NCBI GenBank assembly: GCA_951799405.1 | Contig: OX637336.1 | Coordinates: forward strand, 19,883,479 to 19,947,478 | DNA length: 64,000 bases | Direction: 5' to 3' | From: Agapetus fuscipes | Lineage: Eukaryota; Arthropoda; Insecta; Trichoptera; Glossosomatidae | Part shown: positions 45,601 through 57,600 of the stretch, one piece after another | Layout of the letters: each line of letters opens with the position of its first letter | How positions within the stretch are numbered: position 1 is the first letter of the stretch | Made by a program: the position numbers and the translations under genes | Notes under the pieces: model-generated | Database searches by the model: none | Told to the model about the DNA's origin: nothing | What the model saw: the letters and a program-made list of their open reading frames with translations, nothing else

Positions 45601-48600
45601 ACTTATCAGCTGTTCACTTGCGGCTATCTTGGATTGACAGCTCTTCATACAAATATTACCGATATTCGGTAGGTAAGAATTACCGTGGTGATGAGACTTC
45701 CAGCCCTGATCAGCTCAAAAAGATACTCCAACGTTCTTCAATAAAACACTTAAGGGCCGCCCACGCGTCCGCGAGTATCGCTGAGTAGGTATTTAGCCAG
45801 GTAGGTACGTAAGCCAGACTGCTGGCGCAGCGCTGCCGTGTTCATTCGAATCACGCTAATATGTGTTGCCACATGGGCATTTTTATCAAAAATAATCAAG
45901 GTTGAAACTGAAAAAAGGATTTAGTACATTTTTTCTTTTGAATATTTCATATGTATCTTTCAAGAACTTGCTTTACGTTGCGTTTGTATAATTATGTTTA
46001 TGGATTTCAGAATAAATGCATATTATGTAGATGTATAACAAAGAAATTGTAATTTTTTTCTTCTTAGAATTGAAAGTTGTTTCTCTTCTTCTATTTTAAG
46101 TTGGAAACCTTCCTTTTGTTTATATGTTATGTATTAGTGATACCATAATTGTTTGCTATTTGTAAACTGTGCTTGGTGCTTTTTTTTTTAAGAAAGCCTG
46201 TGCGGGAGACTCCCTAGATTCAAGAGACTCTAAGGGTCTATGACACTTGTTATAGTGCCGCAGAGGTGTTGGTACCTTCCTTTTGTTTATATAATATCAG
46301 AGATGTACAAGATACCTCATAAAAAGTATCTGAAATACAAGATACTTTAAGAAAAGTATTTGAGATACAAGATACTTTTGAAAAAAGTATTTAAATACAA
46401 GATACAAGATACATATCTTCTAAATACTTTTATCAAATAAGATACTTTTTTGATGAAAACATTTTTATTAATCTTAAGGTTTACATACTTAGTTTATACT
46501 TGAAAAAAGTAACTTAAAAAAAACTTTGTGTAAATGTAAGAAAATATATACACATGCCTTTGCACCTTTCTCTTACAATATTTTCATCGACAGCAGTGGT
46601 TTGACTCTCAGATCGCATAAATCGTAATTTTTCCCTGGCAGCTTTTAAAACTTTTTTTGCTTGGAGCTACTGCATGTCGGTTTTTTTTTGTGTCCCATCT
46701 GCAACATAATGTCAATTGAAGCAAGTCAACAAAACCGTATTGGTATTAAAGTTTTTTTATTTTTTTACAAATACGTCTTATGTACGAATATTTTACTAAC
46801 ATTTCATGCAGACCTGGCAGCACTACAAAATTCTTTTAAAATCAAAAAACTATCTAAAATAAAAGTAAAAATGAAGAATAAAGGTTTTACTCACGATTTA
46901 TTTCAAAGATATTAGCACCTTTTATATTTTTGTATCAGAAAACTCAAAATTTTCCACTTTTTTGACGTATTCTATAGTGTCCGCAAATTTGACGTGCGTT
47001 CCGCTCGGATAACAGCTCACGACTGACAGATAAATCCCCTAGCGGCGGGATTTGCTTCAATTTGTATGGGAAAAAGTATTTAAATTTGAAATATATATTT
47101 TTTACATTCTTCCGACTAAAAATAACAAAATTTAAGACTCCTTAAATTGAGATAACAAGTTAAACTACAGGCCAGATTTTTTAAAATTTATTTTGTTTAG
47201 CGTGGATACCAAAAAAAACGTCCACAATAACACCCTTTTTCAAGCAATTTTGAGGAAATGATAATCTTGGGATTCATTTTTTGTATTGAGAAGTATTTAT
47301 TTTTACAGTTTTAGCATTCAACAAAAGTAAATGAAGACTTTTTCTAAATAATCTGATTTTTATTTTTTTTCTATTCCATCGTTTGTATGCTAAAATACAT
47401 CCCAAACATGTGCCGTTTTCTCCGAAACGCACACGCCCCCGTTAATACACTATGAAGAAGAGTGATCCAAGACCAATAAAAAGGCATCAACTTGCGATAA
47501 AGATATTTACTTATTGATGTGTGTGTAGGTCTGCGCCTGACTGAGCTGCCTCTGCTCCACATCCCTCCTCACAAGGTCCTGCAGCTCCTGGCTCAGGGCC
47601 TCCACCAGCAGCCTCTGCCCCAGGGGCTGCACGCTGGCTATCCAGCGGCTGGTGAAGGCCTGCACCGACTCATCCTCGCTGCTGACGATGGACAGCTTCT
47701 CCAGGGCGGTGGATAAGTATACGGCAAGCTGAAATAATTGTTGTATGTCAACCCGTAAGTCAAAGGCTGGTTTTAGTGTCGCGCTGACAACACGCTGACC
47801 GTCAGCGCTGACAGCCAAATATATGAACTTGTCGAGCTGACAGCTACGCGCCATTTTAAAACGCTTCCTACAAGTTCATATATTTTGAACGGTCAGCGCT
47901 GACGGTCAGCGCGTTGTCAGCGCGACTCTAAAACCAGCCAAAGACTTGATAGAAAGTATTTGACAATATACAAAATATCAAAAACATGCAGACAAGCATA
48001 TTCTCACCCATATCAAAGAATTTGACATGATGTAATTAAAAACTGCAAACTTATTTTTTTAATTTTCTCAACTTTTACCAACATTGTTAAATACAATATA
48101 AACCAATCAGTGTTAGGTATCACGGTTTTTTGGCTTTCAATTTTTACATGTGGTATTGTTTTGAGCTCCTAAGTATTGCAAGGTTTCCTAGTTCTCTTGC
48201 TTCTTGACTTTCAATCAAACAACATCTTGTCCTTTTTGTAAACTTGCGCATCAAATAAAATCAAGTGAATCATCAGAATTTAAAGTTTTATTCAACCAAT
48301 CAACAGTGCCAGAATCCCACCACACATACAGTCCACTACTTCATCCAGTTGCAGGCCAGATTCTCAAGATAAATCTCTAACATGGTCTTCAACTCGGATG
48401 CCAAGCGGAAACTGTAACAATTCCTAAGATTGAGATCAGGATGTTCCATATTTTTGTCCCAAAAATACAAAACGGGTGAAATGAAATGGATCATCTATAA
48501 TATATAATCTAAGTTGCAAAGGATATATACATTCAAAGCTCTCAGATGTATGCCCACAAACAAACACGTGTAGTTCGCGCTTACAAATGCTGATTGTGTA

Positions 48601-51600
48601 CTTACAAATAAAATCCAAACCTCAAATGAACATAAGCCCTGCAACTTTTGCCGACATTCCCTGAAACAGGGGTGACATTGGCAAAGTGAACCATTTTTTA
48701 CAGTATGGGTGGTCAGCCTCACACCAACCTATAAGTCAAGGAATATCATGAAAGAATAATTAACCAAAAAAGATACGGATTGATAAAATTGATGAAGTTG
48801 TGAAAGGATATGATATGAAGAGTGATGGTAAGCTAAGGTAATGTAAGAAAACGGTCATGAATGCGAATGAATTGAGAGAGGTTTGCAAGAATGTCTTGAC
48901 TGGCCTGAATTTAGCCTGCCAGCTTGTCAAAATATAAGAAAGAAGGAATATAGCTCCAATAGCCATTGAAGAAGACATTCTTCAGTCTAATGTAACATTA
49001 TTTGTAGCCTCTCTTCCTCTTATTGCCGACTTACCACCTGGAAGGTTGTGTTGTCAGCGTGTGTAACTTTTACCGAATATATGGCGTGTTGAAAAACACC
49101 GAGTTTTCATTTCTGCGAGTTGTAGTCCTCTCCAGTTTTATCCAGGATTCCTCCTTTTCCATACTTTCAGATCCCGACCAAGACAATGGTGTTCTTATAC
49201 TAAAGACGGTCACCTTTCTCTGGCCGGAGGGGTCCGTGGGCGTTAGGATGCGCTGCAATGAATGCGGCGCGTCCCACACGGCCCTGAGCGCCATAGCCTG
49301 CATGCTGGGGGGCCCCGCCGGGGACACCAGCCACAGGAACATGTCGCACAGGCGGGGGCGCCACTCCCCCCCCATGCCCAGGCCTACGCCCCACCACTTG
49401 CTGCGGTTAGAGCTCACTCCTGATGTTACTGAAAGAATGCACAATTTATTTTTACACACAATGAAATTCCCATATTGATGAAAATGACTCATTCAGTGGA
49501 GCTGATTCTACAGCTTGAATTGTTTACGCTGCCACATCAGTACTAGGAGCGTGGATCCCTTTTCCGGCACTCTGGAGGTTAAGCCGCAATAATACCTAAT
49601 TAGTTTTTGTTTCACTAATCTAATCTAAGTTGCAAAGATATGTAACATTGGAGATGCACATTATATGCATTCTCAAAAGCAAACATGTAAAAGTTTGCGC
49701 TTGTACATGCCGCATGTGAACCTACAACATAACAACCCAAACCACAAATGAACATACACCCTGCAACTCTTGCCGACCTTCCCTGAAACAGGGGTGACAT
49801 TGGCAAAGTGAACCATTTTCTACAGCATGGGTGTTGGTTGGCGTAAATCCGGCCCCCTTACCTGTAAAAATAAATAGGTTTCACTCGCCACATGCGAAAT
49901 CCTTTCAGGGATTAAGCGAAAATGGGTTACACTATATGCGTAGCTTAGTTGCGTTTGCAGTGGATGATGAAGGAGGCTAACACTGCTCCTGAGTTGCTGA
50001 ACCAAGTATGATGATGTACCTGCCACAGCTTACATCATTTGGGGCTAACAATAATACAGTTAGAAAGCTAAGAAGACTTACTGTTGACTAGAATCATGAA
50101 TATTCTCTCAATCAGCTGGATTTCATCCTGGGACGGTTCCAATTCAACATCTGTAAAAAAAGTAAACAAAAAACACTTTAAATTGACCGCTTACACTTAC
50201 TTAAGACTAGTGATTGAAACGTAGTGGGTTCGAATCCCAGTGGAGCACAAAAAATATTTCATTTTTCAAATTTGCTCTTCGCTGGGTTTGAAGATTAATC
50301 TGTCTTTACCAAAGACTGGTCACCATAGATCCATGCAGCCTTACACCAAGATAGATAAGACAAAAATTGTATAGCGCCTTTTATGACAGTGTGTCACTAC
50401 AAAGACGCTTGTCCGTATGATTGGACGAAGAGGTGAGTCTTGAGACCTCTTTTAAATGGGACCAACTGGTCTTGCTTGAGAATCAGCGCTTTCTGCAGTG
50501 ACGACCAAGCTTGCAAAGGGTTCTTGGGGTGTGATTCACACAAAAACAGCGCTAGCCAAATAAATCATCCTAATATTATTGTTATATTTGATAGGGTTTG
50601 GTGGTTCACACAGTGAAAGTCCATTGTATTTATTTACAAAAATTACACAGTTTATTTACAAAAATTGAACAGTTTTAGTATTTTTTGCTCCAATATTTTT
50701 TGACCTTAAAAGGCATCTTGAAGAGCAGTTGTATTTGTAATAACAGGTTACAAATATCACTGCTCCTGACGATTATTGTTATTATTACATAAGATTTTTC
50801 TTTTGATGGTGTATTTTGGGAGAATTATTACAATAAGTGATGTTACCTCTGTTGACGAGGAATGTGGATGCCCTGGTGAGCAGGGTGGAGTGCTTGCCCT
50901 TGAGCTCGGAGCGGGACAGTCTCCTGGGGCTGCTGCTCCTGCCCGGTCTCACCATGGAGGTCAGCTCCTCGTACCATGGACCCCCACTGTCCCGGTCACT
51001 GCCTGAACCAGCGGAGAGCACTAGAGAAGGTGAGACACATCAGATGAAGGAACGGTGGTCAAATTACAAAAAGAAGTTGGCTGAGAAAATCATTCATAAT
51101 ACAAGAAAAAGGGCTCCACACTTATTTATCAACATTTAAAAGTAATGCAGGTAATTGCCAGTCACACAGATGTTTTTTTTTTTTTCACATGAAACAGACT
51201 GGTTCGTAGTCTAGTGGTAACGCTTTGAGACATAAATGCAAGGTTGTGGGTTCGAATCGACAAGCACAAAAAAATACCATTTATGTTTTCAAAAATGCTC
51301 TTTCCTGGTTTGGAAAATTCATTGTATTTACTAAAGAACGGTCACAAAAGGTCCGTCCAGCAATTGGGTCTTGCTTGAGAATGGGCGCTTTGTAGCAATG
51401 ACCAAGTTCATAAAAAGTCCAGTTGGTAGAATGTTTGCATTCCATGTCGAGAGCAAGGGTTCGATCCCCACCGAGGGTATCAGATATGATTTCCCATTTC
51501 GGTGTTGATTTCTAACCCAAACTAAAATACCGACAAGGTATACTCTGCATTCACAGGAAATGAGAACCAGCCCCCTCGAGAGCTGGGCCATAAGGTAAGG

Positions 51601-54600
51601 CCGGCCCCCGTACCTGTAAAAATAAATATGATGCACTCGCCACATGTGAAACCCTTCGGGTATAACGCGGCAAGAAGTTACACATATGTGTTGCTTAGTT
51701 GCGCCGTTGCAATTTTGTATTTCAGTTCATCATTCAAAAGATTTACCCGATTGGAAGTAGTTGGGTGACCTCTGGTTGACATTGGTGCTGGCAGTGTTCA
51801 GCTTGTCCTCCAGATAGTCCAGCTCGACCTTGAAGATACGGCACTGAGTGTCTCTGATGATCCTGCTGACGTTCCACTGGAAATCTTCAGTCCCAGGAGT
51901 TATCCTCTCCATCAGTTCCAGATAGCACAACTGGTAGTGAAGATCTGTCCTTATCTGAAATGGAAACAATGGAAGTGCACTTGATGTAGATCTTGGTTTT
52001 CAAATCTGCCATCTTGGTTTTCAAATCTGCCATTTTCTTCTTTTGGTACCACTCCTAATGAAGATTGGCGATAATCATGGCTATTTTGACCTTGAATATT
52101 GCCGCTCAAAAGAGGGACTTGGTGCTTTCGTTGAACTATTGTCCGATGAACGATGCCCTTCGATGTCTCTGAGATCTTCTCCCCTTAATCTTACCCTGTA
52201 TGATAAGATGGAGGAGGTGGTATTTCGGAATTCTCAAAATGTGACTGAAGTACATCAGCTTTCTCTGCTTAATGGTTGGCAGAAGTTCCTTTGTGGTGCG
52301 CATACGTAGGAGGACTTCTGCATTGGTGACCCGATCACGCCAGAAGATCCGAAGCATTTTTCGGTAGACATGGTTGGTATGAGGTTGACCACCCATACTG
52401 TAAAAAATGGTTCACTTTGTCAATGTCACCCCTGTTTCAGGGAATGTCGGCAAGAGTTGCAGGGCTTATGTTCATTTGAGGTTTGGATTTTATTTGTAAG
52501 TACACAATCAGCATTTGTAAGCGCGAACTACACGTGTTTGTTTGTGGGCATACATCTGAGAGCTTTGAATAAATATATCCTCGCAACTTAGATTATAGAT
52601 TATAGATACATCCTAATATTATTATTACAACTGCCATCCCTTTCAGGGAAGGGGAACAACAGGGCTTATGTTCATTTGAGGTTTGGATTTTATTTGTAAG
52701 TACACATTCAGCATTTTTAAGCGCGAACTACACGTGTTTGTTTGTGGGCATGCATTTGAGAACTTGCAACTTAGATTATTATTATATGATTATCCCTCAA
52801 TCTTGTCTATTTTATCAGATGGAGTAATTAAAACACTTTCTTCTCCGCAAACGACATTGAAGACCCTTAATTTTCTTCTTTCTAAATGGGTAAATTTAAT
52901 TTGTATCTCACCTGTGCATTGTTCTGCATGACAATAGCCTTGAGAGTTATCTTGCAGAGAACAGAACGCAGGTCTTCAATTATCAGCTGACGGCTGTTGG
53001 AAGACATTTCCGTTGAGGTCCCAACGGCTTTCAGGCATTTTAAAATAACCTCACAGATGCCAACGTCACTCAGAATCTTCACACTGCCCTAAAAGTCACA
53101 AAAAATAAAAGATTTAATTGATAGTCTATATTTAAGGAAAGTATAATCTATATAAGTCTCATCTAAGGTCAGAACAAGTACTGCCACATTACCCCACTCC
53201 TGAAGAAGCTCCACTGGCTAAGGATCACAGAAATGATTAAATTTAAGCAGAGCCTCACTGCACATAAAGCACTGCATGGAGTGGCGTCGGATTACCTGCA
53301 GGAACTGATAATCCAGAAGAGTTTGAGCAAGAGCAAGCTCACTTTGCAATCTGCCAATAGTGCACTAACCACTCTTAGCGTACCATGCAGAAAAAGGAGA
53401 AAAGTGTTCCGCGACCGTGCTTTCACCATTGCAGGACCATCCACTTGGAATCAGCTGCCCCCAGAAGTGCGCGCTAAGCAAGGGATTGAGAGCTTCAAGA
53501 CGGGAATGAAGACCTATTTCTTCACCGCCGCGTCAACACTGAAAGCACCCTGGCAGTGACAGTAGTCGTCATAAAACGGCGCTCTATAAATCATAGTCAT
53601 CATCATAATGGTATACTGAGATTTTTTGTTTGAAGGAATGATGAAACACAAAGAAAACAATTATTCTTTAAAACCATGTTGATGGAGCAGAAAAGATTTT
53701 GGAGATTTTGGAGCGTTTAACTCAAAGAACCGCCTTGCTGGAATCAGCTGCCTGTACCAGCTGACTGGTAGAGGAAGATTCTAGAAAAAATTGAAGATGC
53801 ATATTGTGTTTGCAGGAAGTTTGCGACTACGCTATAGACACTGTTTAGGAGGTTGATGCCAGTAAGTTATACCCAAGAAGACCAATAATCCAACTGGAAT
53901 AAGTTGTCTAACCTTTTCAACAATTTTGTGGAAGAGTAGCAGCGTGTTGTGGGCCAGGGAGGTCTCGTGCAGCGTGTGTGGCAACACTGCCAGCAAAGGA
54001 GGAGACTTCATGATGGATTTCTCCGTCACGTCACTCCAGGCGTCATCCTGAAACCAAAAATAATAACTGTTTTTATCTGCCGACGTTTCTCTTTCTCAGG
54101 CAGAAAGCATTCTCAAGGCGAGTTATCAAAGCATAGATTGCTCAGTTGATGGAGTGCTTGCATTCCATGCTGTGAGCTCGGGGTCGAATTCCACCGAGGG
54201 TGTCAGAAATGATTTCGCGTTTCAGTGTTTATTTCCAACCCTAAAGGTTTACTCAGCCTTCACAAGAAATGAGTACCAGCCCCCTCGGGAGCTGAGAAAC
54301 CCCCACTTCAACTGAAGTGGTTGGCATAAGGCTGGCCCCTTACCTGTAAAAATAAATAAGTTCTACTCGGCAGCAAGAAGTTACACTATATGTGTAGCTA
54401 AGTTGCGTTTCTTTTGTGTTGCGTTGCGACATACCTCTATCTTACAAAGCTAATCAAGAAGTTAGTCCACATTACCTCCAATTGATCTTCCAGAGTAGTC
54501 CTGTGTTCCGTGATGAGAGATGCGCAGGCAGACACCAGGTCGTAAGAGGCCACCTTCTGTGACAGCTGGTTGGCCAGATGATGGAAGAAGCTGAGGTGCT

Positions 54601-57600
54601 CCAGATGCTTCTGCTGCTCGGGGGGACAGCGCTGCACCAGAGCCCCGATGGCCTTCACCACGCCAGCTCGTACTGAGGCCTCCCCATGATTAGCGAGGAT
54701 CAATAGTATCTCGATACGGAGAACACTGAGCACCTGCAAGATGAGAGAAGAATATTTCATACTGAATAATTAGCTAGGTATTCAGATTCGAACATTCTGT
54801 TCCATATTTAAATTTCAAATTGATATGCTTTTGTTTTTATTAGTGAGACATTTTATTTTTATTCTTTGTTTGAAAATTGATCCGGATCATTTTAGTCTAT
54901 GGACTCTCTTTTGGAGTCCTTTTTGATTGGATAAATTTGAAAGGGGATTGCTAAAGAAAATACTCGGAACCGTGAATGATGCCGAAACCTGGAGAATAAG
55001 ATACAACAAAGAGGTATATAACATCAATGAGGCTCCCAGACTCTCTGTACATGCTATATCAAACAGGCTGAGATGCACTGGACATGTGCAGAAAATGCCT
55101 TCTTCACGGGCACCAAAAAGGATCCTTGAGGGACATCCGGGTGGGAAAAGCAGAGTTGGCAGTCCTAGGCTGAGATGGGAGGATGAGGTGAGGAAGGACG
55201 CAAACCAACTACTGCAGGTGAAAGACTGGAGAGCCGGGCGGTAGACAGGAGGAATTGCTGATGGGACCAAGGGGAGATATGAGCTGTATGGGCATAGACG
55301 AAGAAGAAACTTATTGAAAATATAGAAATAATTTTTAATATACATTACTTGGCTGAAGGAAGTGTCGGGCATTATCAGAATTGTGTCCCGGAGGAGGATC
55401 AAGATCCCCTCACAGATGGTCCAACTCCTGGATGACCCGGTTCTCAGGTTGTGTAACAGCACAGGACTGCGAAGCTGAAATAATAAAGACAGTAAGATCT
55501 CAGTTAAATTTCAGAACAAAGTTTTAAATTTCAATGTCTCAAGTTGAAGGCTCAGTTGGTAGAATGCTTGCATTCGATGCTGAGAGCAAGGGTTCGATCC
55601 CTACTGAGGGTGTCAGAAATGATTATCCGTTTCGGTGTTTATTTCAACCGACAAAGTGTAGCCTTACAAGAAATGAGAACCAGCCCTACCGGGAGAAAAA
55701 AGTAACTCAATGGTTATTGTAGTTTGACGTTCTTGGCTAACTGAAGTATAGTTCACTATTTTGTGGATGTGAAATAAATTAATGGTACTTTACCTGTTGA
55801 TACATAGTAATGGAGTCATTCTGTATGGGCTGCCTGTCCACTTCTTCAGATTCTATGACGATGTACTCCTTCCCAAGTAAGCTGCTGTTTGGGGATTCTG
55901 CGCTTGGTTCACTGACTGAAAAATACATGATTTATCTTAATTCTTTTCTATAAATTAGTTAATGAATGGGAACTAAATAATCACAATTTTGATGACCTCG
56001 TTCCCAGAGCTTGTCGGGTGTCGGATCCATGTATTAATCGGAGGTTTCATTGGCAGAACATTGTGTATGAAGCTATTCACACTTATCGGAAACCGATTTT
56101 GTCCGAAATGTTCTGCCACTGGAACCTCCGATTAATATACGGATCCGACACCTGACAAGTGGGAACGAGCTCTTAGGGTAGAAAATTTTATGGTTTGAAT
56201 ATGGTTCTTGGATTAACTTTACAACTGACTATTTAAAAAATTATGTCAAGTTATTTATAATCATTGTTATAATATCAATACCTCAAACGTAAAACTGAAT
56301 AAGTGGCATGTTAAGCTAGCATGGGTTTCTCAGATAAATGCCCCTTTTTTCCTATTTTCTACGAGAAAAAATACTAAAAAAGCGTGAGAATCCTGTAATT
56401 TAGAAATTCTTCATGAGCGCTGTCTTATAATGAATTCACTGACTGAGAAGTTACTCTAAATAAAATGTTTTATCCACAATTTCTCAAATCAGAGAATCAG
56501 CACTTATTCAGTTTTACCTTTAAGGTGGCGATATAGTGGAGAAATGTTAATTTTGCAAATATTTACCATTAGTTGCAAGGATATTGTTGTCGCTAGGCAC
56601 ACTGGGAGTTGAACTATGTCTTTTTCTTCTAGCACTTCTTGAGCGACGTTTTCTCCTAAAAGAAATCAAACACTAATAAGTACCAAAATATTAAATGAAA
56701 CAGAAGGTTTTTCTTTTTGAGTTAATTCTTCAGTTGGAGTTAACTTTTTCCTAATCTTGTTCCTCATTGCTGAGAGTTGAAACCCGTGTGGAAGCAACCA
56801 CTCTTCTCCAGTTCTCTCTTGACTGCGCTGCCCGCAGCGCTCCAACCACCGAGGTGCCTGCTGCTGTCTTATCTTGGTTGGTCCATCGTGTGGAGGATCT
56901 TCCTCTTCCTTTCTTCCCCTCCAAGCCACCGATTACAACCAGCCATTCCAGGCTATCCTAATTGCGACGGACGTGTTTGAAGAACTGAAGACTATGAATA
57001 CATATATTAGCCAGAAAAAAGCCATCCAAACGTAGCTCCCAACGAATGGGCTCATTGGTACGTCTAGCTGTGCATGGAATTCAAAGCATACGCCTCCAGC
57101 ACCACATTTCTAAAGCGTCCATTTTTCTCCTTTCTGCTGCTTTTATGGTCCATGTCTCAGTAGCATGAAGAAAAATTAGAGTGTCCCAGACTCCTGACAA
57201 GCTTTATCTTGGTGCTGTAACTCACACCCCGGTCTTTCCATATTTTGTCCAGCTTAGACATGGCACTTTTGGTATTGGCAATACGACATCTGATCTTTCC
57301 TTCCCAAGTTCCTTCATAGAGCTAATTTGAGACCCAAGGAACTGAAAATCGTTTATGATCTCCAGACTTTGAAGTGAATTTCCGATTTTTCAACAAACAT
57401 TAAAGAGACTTAAAAAATAGGATGATAGAAAAGAGATTTAACATCTAGAAATTAATGAAAAAAATAATACTGACATTTTATCCTTCTTTGCACTCCTCTG
57501 CTTAATCTGAGCGTTGATGATGGCTTTGTTATTCTTCACCGTATCTGCATGAACCGGATCATCCAAATGAGCCGGATTATTATCCATGACATTATCATTC

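Noticed and set aside
49023..49478. 151-codon plus-strand ORF
   Set aside because: Antisense shadow of LYST exon 16, kept open by GC-rich codon use.
54887..55462. 191-codon minus-strand ORF
   Set aside because: Only its first 42 codons are real (LYST exon 9); the rest is antisense of a LINE fragment past the exon donor.
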